A DNA stretch of 64,000 nt, taken from positions 1 to 64,000 of the forward strand of contig JALOTD010000031.1 of the NCBI GenBank assembly GCA_025458105.1, given 5' to 3'. Made by a program: the position numbers and the translations under genes. The notes under the pieces are model-generated. The model did no database searches and was not told the DNA's origin. It saw nothing but the letters and a program-made list of their open reading frames with translations. Of this stretch, positions 16,897 to 26,390 are shown piece after piece. The stretch's first letter is position 1; the number at the start of each line of letters is the position of its first letter. The stretch is from Tabrizicola sp. GTDB taxonomy: Bacteria > Pseudomonadota > Alphaproteobacteria > Rhodobacterales > Rhodobacteraceae.

Positions 16897-16973
16897 GGAC
16901 CACCGGGCCAGCGTTGCACAGGGGCGGTTAACGTCGGGTTAGTGGCCAAGGGCAGATGCCAGGCGCGACAGGT

Positions 16974-17012
16974 TCCCTCTCCCCCTGGGGGAGAGGGTCA
17001 GGGTGAGGGGGC
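16974..17012. repeat. 39-bp repeat, right arm of an inverted pair
   Basis: Perfect inverted copy of 16858-16896 across a 77-base spacer. It ends 19 bases before the last base of the ntrX gene (17032). A transcript through both copies could fold into a long hairpin, which may act as the 3' end of the ntrYX transcript. Confidence 0.9.
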
Positions 17013-17031
17013 CGACCGTGGTTCAGCAGGC

Positions 17032-18423
17032 TCAGTCCTCGTAGTCGGCGAACCCGCGTCCCCCCCGAGCCGAACCTACGACGCCCAGCGACTTCAGCTT
17101 GCGGTGCAGCGCGGATCGCTCCATTCCGACAAAGCTGGCCGTGCGGCTGATGTTGCCGCCGAAGCGGTTGATCTGGGTCAGAAGGTACTCGCGCTCGAAC
17201 AGCTCGCGCGCTTCGCGCAAGGGAAGCGTCGCGATCGCGCCGGACAACAGAAGGCCTGCCTCGGCATCGGCCTTGGGCTCGGCTCCGGGAAGCTCATGCG
17301 CCTCGATCGGTCCGGCGCCGTCGCCGAGGATCAGGACGCGCTCGATCACGTTCCGGAGCTGGCGGATGTTGCCAGGCCAGGACATGGTCTGCAGCATGGT
17401 CTCGGCTTCGGCCGTCAGGCTGCGGGCGGGCAGCCCTTGCGTCTTGTGGAACCAGTCGATGAAATGGCGGGCAAGGTCGGGAATGTCCTCGCGCCGTTCC
17501 GACAGGGGCGGCACAGGGATCGGGACCACATTCAGCCGGTCGTAGAGTTCCTGGCGGAAGCGTCCCAGGCCGATCTCGGCGCGCAGGTCGCGGCAGGTCG
17601 AAGAGATGACGCGCAGGTCGACGCGGACCTTGTCAGTGCCGCCCGCGCGGGTGAACTGCTGTTCGGTCAGGACCCGCAGGATCTTGCCCTGCGTGCCCAG
17701 TGGCATGTCGGCGACTTCGTCGAAATAGATCACCCCGCCGTGGGCCTGTTCAAGAAGCCCCTGCTCCACCCCGCGCTCTGGGGTTTCACGTCCGAAAAGG
17801 ACCTCTTCCATCCGGTCGGGCTCGATCGCGGCAGAGGAGACGATAACGAAGGGGGCAGAGGCGCGGTTTGAATTCAGGTGGATATAGCGGGCGGCCATCT
17901 CCTTGCCCGACCCCGGCTCGCCGGTCAGCATCACCCGGCCGTTCGACTTCGTCACCTTGTCGAGGTTCGATTTGAGGGTCTTGTAGGCGGCAGAGGCCCC
18001 CAGCATTTCGGACGAGGCGACGTCGCGGCGGCGAAGCTCCTGGTTCTCGCGACGCAGGCGCGAGGTTTCCATAGCGCGGGCGACAACGACCATCAACTGG
18101 TCGATGTTGAAGGGCTTTTCGATGAAATCATAGGCCCCCTGCTTGATGGCAGCGACCGCAATCTCGATGTTGCCGTGACCCGAAATGATGACGACCGGCA
18201 CATCGGGATTGTCGCGCTTGACCGTCTTCAAGATGTCAATGCCGTCCATCCGGCTGTCTTTAAGCCAGATATCCAGGATCATGAGCGAGGGTGGCTCAGC
18301 ATTGATGGCGGCGATGCAGTCGTCGGCATTGGCCGCAAGGCGCACGGTGTAACCTTCGTCGCGCAGGATATCGCCCACCAGTTCGCGGATGTCCTGTTCA
18401 TCGTCCACGATCAGTATGCTCAT
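17032..18423 (-). CDS. ntrX: nitrogen assimilation response regulator NtrX
   Basis: A 463-residue response regulator, partner of NtrY. The receiver domain has D7-D8 and the phosphoacceptor D51 (MILDIWLKD). The AAA+ domain has Walker A GEPGSGKE and Walker B GVIYFDEVAD. The C-terminal FIS-type helix-turn-helix ends in FVGMERSALHRKLKSLGV. The sigma-54-contacting GAFTGA loop is missing: VLFGRETPERGVEQGLLEQ stands in its place, as in other alphaproteobacterial NtrX proteins. The ATG at 18423 was chosen because it starts exactly at the receiver domain, although the frame is open upstream. The gene follows ntrY by four bases. Confidence 0.96.
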   Translation of the reverse strand: MSILIVDDEQDIRELVGDILRDEGYTVRLAANADDCIAAINAEPPSLMILDIWLKDSRMDGIDILKTVKRDNPDVPVVIISGHGNIEIAVAAIKQGAYDFIEKPFNIDQLMVVVARAMETSRLRRENQELRRRDVASSEMLGASAAYKTLKSNLDKVTKSNGRVMLTGEPGSGKEMAARYIHLNSNRASAPFVIVSSAAIEPDRMEEVLFGRETPERGVEQGLLEQAHGGVIYFDEVADMPLGTQGKILRVLTEQQFTRAGGTDKVRVDLRVISSTCRDLRAEIGLGRFRQELYDRLNVVPIPVPPLSERREDIPDLARHFIDWFHKTQGLPARSLTAEAETMLQTMSWPGNIRQLRNVIERVLILGDGAGPIEAHELPGAEPKADAEAGLLLSGAIATLPLREARELFEREYLLTQINRFGGNISRTASFVGMERSALHRKLKSLGVVGSARGGRGFADYED

Positions 18424-18427
18424 CGTC

Positions 18428-20734
18428 TCAACCTCCTTGGCCCACCGCAGCGACTTCGGGCGGGACATATGTTCTGGGCCTGCGGCGCGTGCTGCGCGGC
18501 AGGCGGATTTCGGCCATGGCCCCAGCATGGGAATTGCCCTCGAAGATCGGGGCGTCGAGGAGCGCGAGCGTGCCGCCATGTTCCTCGATGATCTTCTTCA
18601 CGATGGGCAGGCCAAGGCCCGTGCCCTTTTCGCGGGTGGTCACGTAGGGTTCGAAAAGGCGCGCGCGGTCGGGCGGCAGGCCCGTGCCGTTGTCCATGAT
18701 GCGAATGACGGCTTCGGTATCGTCCACCGTCAAGGCCACACGGATTTCCGGCGAAAATCCGGGGGCTTCACCCTTTTCCATCCGGCTTTCGATCGCTTCG
18801 CCCGCATTCTTCATCAGGTTCGTCAGCGCCTGGCCGATCATGGTGGCGTCCAGTTCCATCGGCAAGGGACCGTCCGGGATATCCGTGACAAAGCGCACGT
18901 CGGGCTGGCCGTTCTCCTGCAGGAGAACCGCGCCTTTCAGAAGCTCGATCAGGTCGCAGTCGCGCCGGTCGGGTTCGGGCATGCGGGCGAATTTCGAGAA
19001 CTCGTCGACGATCCGGCGTAGGTCGTTGGTCTGGCGGACAATGACGTCGGTGTATTGCTCAAGATCCTCATGGTCGCGGACCTGGGTCGCGAACTTGCGC
19101 TTGATGCGTTCGGCAGAAAGCTGGATCGGCGTAAGCGGGTTCTTGATCTCGTGCGCGATGCGGCGGGCGACATCGCCCCAGGCCGCCATCCGTTGAGCAG
19201 AGACGAGGTCGGTCACATCGTCGAAGGCCACGACATAGCCTTCGAGATTGCCCTGATCGTTGCGCCGCACGGACATGCGGACCAGAAGGCTTTCCAGCTT
19301 GCCCTTGCGGGTCAGGCGGACCTCTTCCTGGACCGCCGAGCCGGTGCCGTCACGCAATCGGTCGAAAAGGGCTGCGAACTCTGGCACCGCGGCCGAGATC
19401 GGCATGTCTGACTGACCATCTGACAGGTCCAGCAGGCGTTCGGCCGCACGGTTCACGAAATCGACGTCGCCGTCGCTGTCGAGGCCAATGACGCCCGCAG
19501 TGACATTCGACAGGACCGAGTCAAACAGACGGCGGCGGCGCTCGGTCTGGCGGTGGCTGTCCATAAGCGCCTCACGCTGGCCTTTCAGCTGACGGGTCAT
19601 CTGGTTGAAAAGGCGGCCGAGCGTGGCGATTTCGTCGTCTCCTGCTTCCTCGACCACCTGCACGTCGAGATCGCCGCCCCCGACCCTTTCGGCGGCCCCG
19701 GCCAGGCGGCCCACGGGGCGTGAGAGGCGTTCGGCGAACCACAGGCCAAACCAGATCGCCGCAAGGATCAGGATGATCGCGAAACCCAGATAGATCAGAC
19801 CGAAATTGAACAGAAGGCGCCCGCGTTCGCTTTCCAACTGGTTGTAAAGCTGCACGGTTTCCTGCGTTTCATCCAAAAGCGACAGGATCGACCCGTCGAC
19901 CGTCCGGGTGACGTAGAGATACCGGTCAGGATAGGCAGTCAGAGAGATCAGCGCGCGGAATTCGCTGTTCGGCCAGTCGGGAATAAGTACGGTGTTGCCT
20001 TCCCGCGCAAGGCGCAGCTGTTCGCTGGAGGGCCGTTCAAAGCCGAACAGGTAGGAGCGCTTGCCGCGGGTCTTCAACTCGCCGGTGCCGTCAACGAGGT
20101 AGGCCTCTTTCAAACCGCGCTGCACGACTGGCTGCAGGTCGGACAAGAGCGCGCGAAGTTCGCCGTCGCCGATGCGTGCAAATCTCTGCCGGGCGTCATT
20201 CAGGTAGCCCGCAAGAGTGACGACATCGGCGGCCAGATCGTCGCGTTGCACCGCCTCATAGGCCTGGGCGGCAGAAAGGGAGGAACCGACGACCGAACGA
20301 ACGCGGTCGGAGAACCAGCCTTCCAGCCCGATGTTGATCGACAAGACGGCAAAGACCGCGACAAGGACAGTCGGGATCAGCGCGACCATCATGAAGACGC
20401 CCGACAGCCGCAGGTGCAGCCGAGAGCCGGCCGAACGCGAGCGGCGGTCAGCGACGAGGCGAAGGACGCGGAAGAGGACCAGCGCCGCGACGAGGATGAC
20501 ATAGACCAGGTCGGTCAACAGGATCAGGCGCAGGACGGGCGACGTGGCGTCCTGGTTGAAGGGACCCATGGCAAGAAAAGTTGCCACGGCAAGGACCGGC
20601 CCCAGGAAGACCAGGCCCAGCGTGACGGCCGTCTGCACCCGCCTTTGACGCCTAAGGCGGGACAGGCGTGCCCAAAGGTCGCTGTGTGCTGCGCGTTCCA
20701 CCCGAATCTGCCCGATAGCCGGGGGTCTTTCCAC
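18428..20734 (-). CDS. ntrY: nitrogen/redox sensor histidine kinase NtrY
   Basis: A 768-residue membrane sensor kinase from a GTG start. Two N-terminal spans (TAVTLGLVFLGPVLAVATFL and a following pair) and a third near VFMMVALIPTVLVAVFAVL bracket a periplasmic region, followed by a span before HAMP. A PAS domain (VLSNVTAGVIGLDSDGDVDF), the H-box [20 protein letters not shown] and an intact HATPase domain (MDNGTGLPP, TREKGTGLGLPIVKKIIEEH) follow. It phosphorylates NtrX and is linked in this class to nitrogen and microaerobic control. The gene is between ntrC and ntrX. Confidence 0.95.
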   Translation of the reverse strand: MERPPAIGQIRVERAAHSDLWARLSRLRRQRRVQTAVTLGLVFLGPVLAVATFLAMGPFNQDATSPVLRLILLTDLVYVILVAALVLFRVLRLVADRRSRSAGSRLHLRLSGVFMMVALIPTVLVAVFAVLSINIGLEGWFSDRVRSVVGSSLSAAQAYEAVQRDDLAADVVTLAGYLNDARQRFARIGDGELRALLSDLQPVVQRGLKEAYLVDGTGELKTRGKRSYLFGFERPSSEQLRLAREGNTVLIPDWPNSEFRALISLTAYPDRYLYVTRTVDGSILSLLDETQETVQLYNQLESERGRLLFNFGLIYLGFAIILILAAIWFGLWFAERLSRPVGRLAGAAERVGGGDLDVQVVEEAGDDEIATLGRLFNQMTRQLKGQREALMDSHRQTERRRRLFDSVLSNVTAGVIGLDSDGDVDFVNRAAERLLDLSDGQSDMPISAAVPEFAALFDRLRDGTGSAVQEEVRLTRKGKLESLLVRMSVRRNDQGNLEGYVVAFDDVTDLVSAQRMAAWGDVARRIAHEIKNPLTPIQLSAERIKRKFATQVRDHEDLEQYTDVIVRQTNDLRRIVDEFSKFARMPEPDRRDCDLIELLKGAVLLQENGQPDVRFVTDIPDGPLPMELDATMIGQALTNLMKNAGEAIESRMEKGEAPGFSPEIRVALTVDDTEAVIRIMDNGTGLPPDRARLFEPYVTTREKGTGLGLPIVKKIIEEHGGTLALLDAPIFEGNSHAGAMAEIRLPRSTRRRPRTYVPPEVAAVGQGG

Positions 20735-20799
20735 CCGCGCCCACTATATCTTGACGTCCGCCGAGGTGAAACCGAAAAGACACAAGCGCCGTTGCGGGT

Positions 20800-22164
20800 T
20801 TACATCAACTTGCGGCGACGGGTCACGCGGATGTCAAGGTCAGTGATCTTCTTGCGCAGGGTGTTGCGGTTGATGCCCAGAAGGTCGGCGCATTTGGCCT
20901 GGTTTCCGGCTGTAGCATCAAGGGCAATCTCGATCAGCGGAAGTTCCACCTCGCGCAGGATACGCTGATAGACGCCCGAGGGCGGAAGCTGCCCGCCATG
21001 CAGGTCGAAATAGCGCTTCAGGTGGCGCGCGACCGAGGCCGACAGCTTTTCGCCGCTGATGCCATCAGCGCGCGGTTCTGGACTTGGGGAATTGCCCAGA
21101 ACCTGTTCGACTTCGGCCTTGGAAATCTCGGCTTCCGAGGCGGTGACCAGGAGGCGACGGATGGTGTTTTCCAGCTGGCGCACATTGCCGGGCCAGGAAA
21201 AGGCGCGGACAAGCTCGGTCGCGTCCGGCGAAAGACGCCGCACGGCGCCGAGGTCGCGCTCTCCCTTGGCCAGGAAATGCTCGGCCAGAAGCGGGATGTC
21301 GTCCACCCGTTCGCGCAAGGAGGGCACATGCAGGGTCACGCCCCCGAGCCGGTAGAAGAGGTCCTGGCGGAAATGGCCGGCCTCCATCCGTGCGGACAGG
21401 TCAGACTGACTGGTTGCCATGATGCGGGGGGCATTGTCACCCAGAAGGTCCAGCATCCGGACGACGCGGGCCTGGGTGTCCTCATCATAATCCGCGACTT
21501 CATCAAAGACGATGGAGCCGCCGCGGGCCTTGGCCAGCAGCGTCGAGGGGCCTTCTATGCCCTGAAGGTCTGCCGCTTGCGCCACAACAAAGGGCAGCGT
21601 GCGGCGGTCAGAGAAATCGTGGATCGCGCGGGCAATGAGCGATTTTCCGGTTCCGGATTCGCCCGTGATCAGGACAGCGAGGTCGGTATTCATTACGCGT
21701 GCGACAAGGCGGTACAATGCCTGCATGGCAGAGGTCCGACCGACGAGGGGCAGATCGTCACCCGGGTCGCGTGGGGCGATTACCACCTTAGGCGCGCGGC
21801 GCTTCTGCTCCAGCGCCTTGGAGGAGCGTTTCATCAGGTCGGGCAGGTCAAAGGGTTTCGGCAGGTAGTCGAAGGCTTCCGCCTCGGCCGCCTGGATCGC
21901 CGTCATGATGGTGTTCTGCGCGCTGATGACGATCACCGGAAGGCCGGGGCGCATCTTGGATATGCGGGGGAGTGCATCCAGCCCGTTGCCATCGGGCATG
22001 ATGACGTCGGAAATCACCAGATCGCCCTTCCCTTCCTCGACCCAGCGCATCAGCGTCATGAGGGACGAGGTCGCATGGACCTTGCAGCCCGCGCGGGTCA
22101 GCGCCTGGGTCAGGACCGTGCGGATCGTGCGGTCGTCATCGGCGACAAGGACGGTGCCATCCAT
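20800..22164 (-). CDS. ntrC: nitrogen regulation response regulator NtrC (GAFTGA-less)
   Basis: A 454-residue enhancer-type regulator phosphorylated by NtrB. The receiver phosphoacceptor is D53 ([10 protein letters not shown]). The AAA+ Walker A is GESGTGKS at 168-175 and Walker B is [11 protein letters not shown] at 215-225. The C-terminal FIS helix-turn-helix ([20 protein letters not shown]) is intact. Between Walker A and B the GAFTGA sigma-54 loop is absent ([18 protein letters not shown]). This matches Rhodobacter capsulatus NtrC, which is known to activate sigma-70 RNA polymerase. The start codon overlaps the shortened ntrB end by 29 bases, and no good Shine-Dalgarno sequence remains before it. 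Confidence 0.96.
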   Translation of the reverse strand: MDGTVLVADDDRTIRTVLTQALTRAGCKVHATSSLMTLMRWVEEGKGDLVISDVIMPDGNGLDALPRISKMRPGLPVIVISAQNTIMTAIQAAEAEAFDYLPKPFDLPDLMKRSSKALEQKRRAPKVVIAPRDPGDDLPLVGRTSAMQALYRLVARVMNTDLAVLITGESGTGKSLIARAIHDFSDRRTLPFVVAQAADLQGIEGPSTLLAKARGGSIVFDEVADYDEDTQARVVRMLDLLGDNAPRIMATSQSDLSARMEAGHFRQDLFYRLGGVTLHVPSLRERVDDIPLLAEHFLAKGERDLGAVRRLSPDATELVRAFSWPGNVRQLENTIRRLLVTASEAEISKAEVEQVLGNSPSPEPRADGISGEKLSASVARHLKRYFDLHGGQLPPSGVYQRILREVELPLIEIALDATAGNQAKCADLLGINRNTLRKKITDLDIRVTRRRKLM

Positions 22165-23137
22165 TGAGGCCAAGGCCGGTGCCGTTTTCACGACCCGAGA
22201 CGAAGGGCTCGAAGATGCTTGCAGCAATTTCCGGTTTGATGCCGGGTCCGTCGTCGATGATCTCGACGTTCAAGGGAAGCGCTGCGGACGCGCCGTCGGT
22301 CCGTCGCAGGCGCAGCGAGAGGTCGTAGAAGGTGTGAAGCCGGATCGTGCCCCCGCCCTTGCAGGCCTCGGAGGCGTTCTTGATGAGGTTGAGGAAGACC
22401 TGCATCAGCTGGTCGCTGTCGGCGAAGGTTGGCGGCAGCGAGGGGTCGTAGTCTTCCACGATGGTCATGTGAGCGGCAAAGCCGACGAGGGCGGATTTCC
22501 TTGCTCGGTCAAGGGCGTCGTGAATGTTCACGGGCTTGCGGTCGGGCGGGCGGATGTTGCCGAACTGTTCGACCTGTTCCAGAAGCTTCACGATCCGGCG
22601 GGTTTCCTCGACAATGAGGTCCGTCATTTCCTGATCTTCAGGCGACAGGTTCATCGACAGAAGCTGCGCCGCCCCGGAAATTCCTGCGAGCGGGTTCTTG
22701 ATTTCATGTGCCAGCATTTCTGCCATACCGATGGCAGAGCGGGCCGCTGTCTTCACCCCCATGGACCGATTGAGGCGGTCGGCGATCTCACGCGGCGACA
22801 GGATCAGCATGACGATGTCAGGGTTGTCATGCATCGGCGCAAGGTGGATCGTGCACTGCACGGGCGGGCGTTCGCCGGTGGTCACGTCCACGTCGTTGAT
22901 GTTCAGCGGCGACTGGTTGGCGCGGGCCCTTGCAAGCGCCTCTTCCATCGGGGCGTCGATGGCCAGGCGGTCAAAGGCTGGCTGGCCGCGCAAGGCCTTG
23001 TCCGAGGTGTTGAGGAAGGTTTCGGCCGCGGGGTTCACCTCAAGGATTCGGGCATCGCGGTCCAGAAGCAGCGCCGGAAGCGGCAGGCTGGCCCAGACCA
23101 CGCCGGGCACCGGATAGGGCATCCGGTAGGGGTTCAT
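22136..23137 (-). CDS. ntrB: nitrogen sensor histidine kinase NtrB, 3' end missing
   Basis: The PII-controlled kinase/phosphatase of NtrC, here 333 residues. It has an N-terminal PAS domain, the H-box [20 protein letters not shown], the N-box [10 protein letters not shown], the G1 box IIDDGPGI and G2 GTGLGL. The coding sequence then departs from the family. Instead of about 30-40 further residues (helix and strands completing the ATPase fold) it runs into the ntrC start and ends with NGWHRPCRR. About 100 or more bases appear to be lost between GTGLGL and the ntrC ATG. This may be an assembly artefact or a real truncation. Its ATG overlaps the dusB stop (ATGA). Confidence 0.9.
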   Translation of the reverse strand: MNPYRMPYPVPGVVWASLPLPALLLDRDARILEVNPAAETFLNTSDKALRGQPAFDRLAIDAPMEEALARARANQSPLNINDVDVTTGERPPVQCTIHLAPMHDNPDIVMLILSPREIADRLNRSMGVKTAARSAIGMAEMLAHEIKNPLAGISGAAQLLSMNLSPEDQEMTDLIVEETRRIVKLLEQVEQFGNIRPPDRKPVNIHDALDRARKSALVGFAAHMTIVEDYDPSLPPTFADSDQLMQVFLNLIKNASEACKGGGTIRLHTFYDLSLRLRRTDGASAALPLNVEIIDDGPGIKPEIAASIFEPFVSGRENGTGLGLNGWHRPCRR

Positions 23138-24111
23138 GCGGCAAGCTCCAGCTCGGCAAAGGCCAGTTCGATCAGCTGGATGACTTCGGCCGGGTCGGTG
23201 GAGGTCAGGATCGCCTCGCGCGCATGTTCCAGCCCTGCCTCCTCGAGATACCAGCCGAGGTGTTTGCGCGCCATGCGCAGGCCCAGGTCGCGACCGTAGA
23301 AGGTCAGCATGTCGTCGTAGTGGTCGAGGATCATGCGGCCAAGGCGGCCACCTTCGGGGATCTTGGGCGCAGGCGTGCCGTAAAGGTCATGCGCCACTTG
23401 CGCGAGTTTCCAGGGCGCGCCTTGGGCGCCGCGCCCGATCATCACGCCATCGGCCCCACTCTGGTGCAGCGCCTCACGCGCGGAGGCGGTGTCGGTGATG
23501 TCGCCGTTTGCGATGACGGGGATCGTGACCGCCTCTTTCACCGCGCGAATGGCGGCCCAGTTGGCGTGGCCCTTGTAGAACTGGCAGCGGGTGCGGCCGT
23601 GGATGGTGACCATCTGGACGCCCGCGCCCTCGGCCCTGCGCGCCAGTTCGGGGGCGTTGTGCAGGGTGTCGTCCCAGCCAAGGCGGGTTTTCAGCGTAAC
23701 AGGGACCTTTACGGCCTTCACCACCGCTTCGATCAGCGTCAGCGCCAGATCAAGGTCACGCAGCAGCGCCGAGCCGCAAAGGCCCGTGGTCACCCGTTTC
23801 GACGGGCAACCCATGTTGATGTCGATGATCTGTGCGCCCTGCCCTTCGACATATTTCGCGCCTTCGGCCATCCAGTAGGGATCGCGGCCTGCAAGCTGGA
23901 CAGATGTGGCCTGTTCGCCGAACCCCAGTTCCGCCCGGGCGCGAGCCTCGGGCTGGGCGCGGACGACTTCGGCGCTGGCCACCATCTCGCTGACGACAAG
24001 GCCCGCGCCAAAGCGCGCGACCAGCCGGCGGAACGGCAGGTCGGTGATCCCGGCGAGCGGCGCCAGAATGACCGGAGGGTTGAGCGTCAGCGGGCCAAGC
24101 GGGAGGGACAA
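23134..24111 (-). CDS. dusB: tRNA dihydrouridine synthase DusB (NifR3)
   Basis: An FMN-dependent enzyme that reduces uridine to dihydrouridine in the tRNA D-loop. The 325 residues form a TIM barrel opening with PPVILAPLAGITDLPFRR. The catalytic Cys is in INMGCPSK, and the phosphate/FMN-binding segments VTIHGRTR, IPVIANGDI and GVMIGRGAQG are complete. It heads the nifR3-ntrB-ntrC order described for Rhodobacter capsulatus and overlaps ntrB by four bases. Confidence 0.96.
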   Translation of the reverse strand: MSLPLGPLTLNPPVILAPLAGITDLPFRRLVARFGAGLVVSEMVASAEVVRAQPEARARAELGFGEQATSVQLAGRDPYWMAEGAKYVEGQGAQIIDINMGCPSKRVTTGLCGSALLRDLDLALTLIEAVVKAVKVPVTLKTRLGWDDTLHNAPELARRAEGAGVQMVTIHGRTRCQFYKGHANWAAIRAVKEAVTIPVIANGDITDTASAREALHQSGADGVMIGRGAQGAPWKLAQVAHDLYGTPAPKIPEGGRLGRMILDHYDDMLTFYGRDLGLRMARKHLGWYLEEAGLEHAREAILTSTDPAEVIQLIELAFAELELAA

Positions 24112-24216
24112 CTGCCTTATCCTTGTGCAGGTGGGGTATTGGTAGCTGTGCGGCCCGCAGGGTCCAAGGCGTCACCGTCGAGAATATGTCTGAAAAAAGT
24201 GCGATGCACAAATTTT

Positions 24217-24230
24217 GGGCATATATGCCC
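24217..24230. promoter_or_regulatory. 14-bp perfect palindrome in the dusB/ispDF divergent region
   Basis: GGGCATATATGCCC reads identically on both strands. It lies 50 bases upstream of the ispDF start and about 105 bases from the dusB start, within the 168-base divergent promoter region. It could be an operator. No cognate regulator can be named. Confidence 0.35.
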
Positions 24231-24279
24231 GGTCGCGCGCCAGATTGTCAGGCGCGAGGCGAGGGATTAGAGGAGAAGA

Positions 24280-25398
24280 ATGACAACCGCCGTGATCATC
24301 GTGGCCGCAGGCCGGGGAAGCCGCATGGGCGGCGAGGTGCCGAAACAGTGGCAGATGCTGGCGGGCAAGCCCGTCATTGCGCATACGCTGGCGGCCTTTG
24401 CCGGGATGCAGGTGGTTCTGGTGATCCACCCCGATGACATGGCGCGGGCCGAGGGGCTGGGGGTGCCGTTGGTCGAGGGTGGTGCGTCGCGCGATGCCTC
24501 GGTCCTGGCGGGACTGCGGGCGCTGGAGGGGACGGGCGTCCAGAAGGTGCTGATCCATGACGGCGCGCGGCCTCTGGTGACGCGTGGGCTGATCGACCGG
24601 CTGGTAGCGGCGCTGGATGCGCAGGACGCGGCGGCCCCGGCGCTGCCGGTAACCGATGCGCTGTGGCGGGGCGACGATGGCCTTGTCGCGGGAACGGTGG
24701 ACCGGGCGGGGCTTTACCGCGCGCAGACGCCGCAGGCCTTCCGTTTGGCGCCCATTCTGGCGGCACATCTGGCGCACCCCGGCGGGGCGGCGGATGATGT
24801 CGAGGTCGCGCGGGCCGCGGGCCTTGACGTGGCCATCGTCGAAGGCGAGGAAACCAATCTGAAACTCACCTTCCCCGGCGATTTTGCCCGGGCCGAGGCG
24901 ATCCTGAAGGGGCGCGACATGGATGTGCGGCTTGGCAACGGCTATGACGTGCATGCCTTCTGCGAGGGCGACCATGTCTGGCTGTGTGGGGTGAAGGTCC
25001 CGCATGGGCGCGGCCTTCTGGGCCATTCGGATGCCGATGTGGGGATGCATGCGCTGACCGATGCGATCTATGGCGCGCTGGCCGAGGGGGATATCGGACG
25101 GCACTTCCCGCCCACCGACCCGCAGTGGAAGGGCGCGGCCAGCCACATTTTCCTGGCCCATGCCATCGCTTTGGCCCGGTCGCGGGGGTATGAGCTGGGG
25201 AACTGCGATGTGACGCTGGTCTGCGAGCGCCCGAAGATCGGGCCGCATGCCACTGCGATGCAAGCGGAACTGGCGCGGATCATGGGGGTGGATGCGGGGC
25301 GGGTGTCGGTGAAGGCCACGACGTCCGAGCGGCTGGGCTTCACGGGGCGAGAGGAAGGGATTGCCGCCCTTGCCACTGCCACGCTGGTCAAGGCATGA
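24280..25398 (+). CDS. ispDF: bifunctional IspD/IspF enzyme
   Basis: A 372-residue fusion for two steps of the MEP isoprenoid pathway. The N-terminal half is 2-C-methyl-D-erythritol 4-phosphate cytidylyltransferase: [12 protein letters not shown] nucleotide loop, VPKQW, and IHDGARPL. The C-terminal half, from about residue 213, is MECDP synthase: [11 protein letters not shown] with metal ligands Asp and His, LLGHSDADV, and the C-terminal [18 protein letters not shown]. The fusion is common in alphaproteobacteria. The following pgpA start overlaps its stop. Confidence 0.96.
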   Translation: MTTAVIIVAAGRGSRMGGEVPKQWQMLAGKPVIAHTLAAFAGMQVVLVIHPDDMARAEGLGVPLVEGGASRDASVLAGLRALEGTGVQKVLIHDGARPLVTRGLIDRLVAALDAQDAAAPALPVTDALWRGDDGLVAGTVDRAGLYRAQTPQAFRLAPILAAHLAHPGGAADDVEVARAAGLDVAIVEGEETNLKLTFPGDFARAEAILKGRDMDVRLGNGYDVHAFCEGDHVWLCGVKVPHGRGLLGHSDADVGMHALTDAIYGALAEGDIGRHFPPTDPQWKGAASHIFLAHAIALARSRGYELGNCDVTLVCERPKIGPHATAMQAELARIMGVDAGRVSVKATTSERLGFTGREEGIAALATATLVKA

Positions 25399-25895
25399 GC
25401 CGCGCGGTCGCGACTTTCTTCGGTGCAGGCTTCTTGCGGCCCGCCAGCGGGACATGGGCCAGTGCGATCACGGTGGCGCTGGCGGTCGCGGCCTATGAGG
25501 TAGGGCTCGCGCTTCTGGTGCCGCTGGGGTTCGTCGTGGCGACCTTGGCAGGCTTTTGGGCCGTGCCGCGCTATCTGCATGCAACCGGAGGCGAGGACCC
25601 GTCCGAAGTGGTGATCGACGAGGTGGCGGGACAGCTTCTGGCGCTCTGCTTCACCGTCATCCCGCTGTGGCGGCACGGGGTGGACCTTCTGGCCGCCTGG
25701 CCGGGCTGGGTGGTGCCTTTCGTGCTGTTCCGCCTGTTCGACATCTGGAAGCCCTGGCTGGTGGGCCGGGCCGACCGGAGGGGCGATGCGGCGGGGGTGA
25801 TGCTGGACGACCTGTGGGCGGGACTTTTCGCCGGGATCGCGTCCATGGGGCTGGCAGGGATCTATCACGGCGTGGTGCAGCCATGGCTGGGGTAA
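25395..25895 (+). CDS. pgpA: phosphatidylglycerophosphatase A
   Basis: An inner-membrane phosphatase converting phosphatidylglycerophosphate to phosphatidylglycerol, 166 residues. It shows the PgpA hallmarks [18 protein letters not shown] near the N-terminus, [14 protein letters not shown] in the middle and the [10 protein letters not shown] segment, with hydrophobic spans between. It overlaps ispDF by four bases and pncC by 13 bases, so the three genes form one operon. Confidence 0.93.
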   Translation: MSRAVATFFGAGFLRPASGTWASAITVALAVAAYEVGLALLVPLGFVVATLAGFWAVPRYLHATGGEDPSEVVIDEVAGQLLALCFTVIPLWRHGVDLLAAWPGWVVPFVLFRLFDIWKPWLVGRADRRGDAAGVMLDDLWAGLFAGIASMGLAGIYHGVVQPWLG

Positions 25896-26359
25896 ATGTG
25901 GCCGACCTTCTGGCGCAGGCGCGCTATTGGGGGGTGCGCATAGTCACAGCCGAAAGCTGTACGGGCGGAATGGTGGCGGCGGCACTGACCGACATTCCGG
26001 GATCGTCCGATGTGTTCGAGCGCGGCTTTGTCACCTATTCTAACGCGGCGAAAGTCGAGATGCTGGGGGTCAGGGCAAAGACGCTGGCCTCGCATGGGGC
26101 GGTGTCTGAACCCGTAGCGCTGGAGATGGCGGAGGGGGCGCTTGCGCATTCCGCCGCCGACATGGCAGTGGCCATCACCGGGATCGCGGGGCCCGGCGGA
26201 TCAGAGTTCAAGCCCGAGGGCCGGGTCTGCTTTGCCCTGGCGCGCATCGGACAGCCGACCTTCTGCCAGACGGTCGAGTTCGGCGCAAAGGGCCGGGCCA
26301 AGGTGCGCAAGGCAGCAACCGGACATGCGTTGGAATTGCTGGCAGCCGCGCTTGCCTGA
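25883..26359 (+). CDS. pncC: CinA C-terminal family nicotinamide-nucleotide amidohydrolase
   Basis: A 158-residue stand-alone CinA-C domain (PncC type). This class deamidates nicotinamide mononucleotide for NAD recycling. The signature [20 protein letters not shown] holds the active-site Ser region. [26 protein letters not shown] and the C-terminal [13 protein letters not shown] follow. The ATG at 25883 lies within the pgpA 3' end, which fits translational coupling. Confidence 0.9.
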   Translation: MAGVNVADLLAQARYWGVRIVTAESCTGGMVAAALTDIPGSSDVFERGFVTYSNAAKVEMLGVRAKTLASHGAVSEPVALEMAEGALAHSAADMAVAITGIAGPGGSEFKPEGRVCFALARIGQPTFCQTVEFGAKGRAKVRKAATGHALELLAAALA

Positions 26360-26390
26360 GGCTTCCGAAGCAGTCGGCGCAGCCCAGCGC

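Noticed and set aside
24172-25455. A 427-codon open frame on the minus strand opposite ispDF
   Set aside because: Rich in Arg, Pro and His. ispDF on the other strand is complete, with all motifs.
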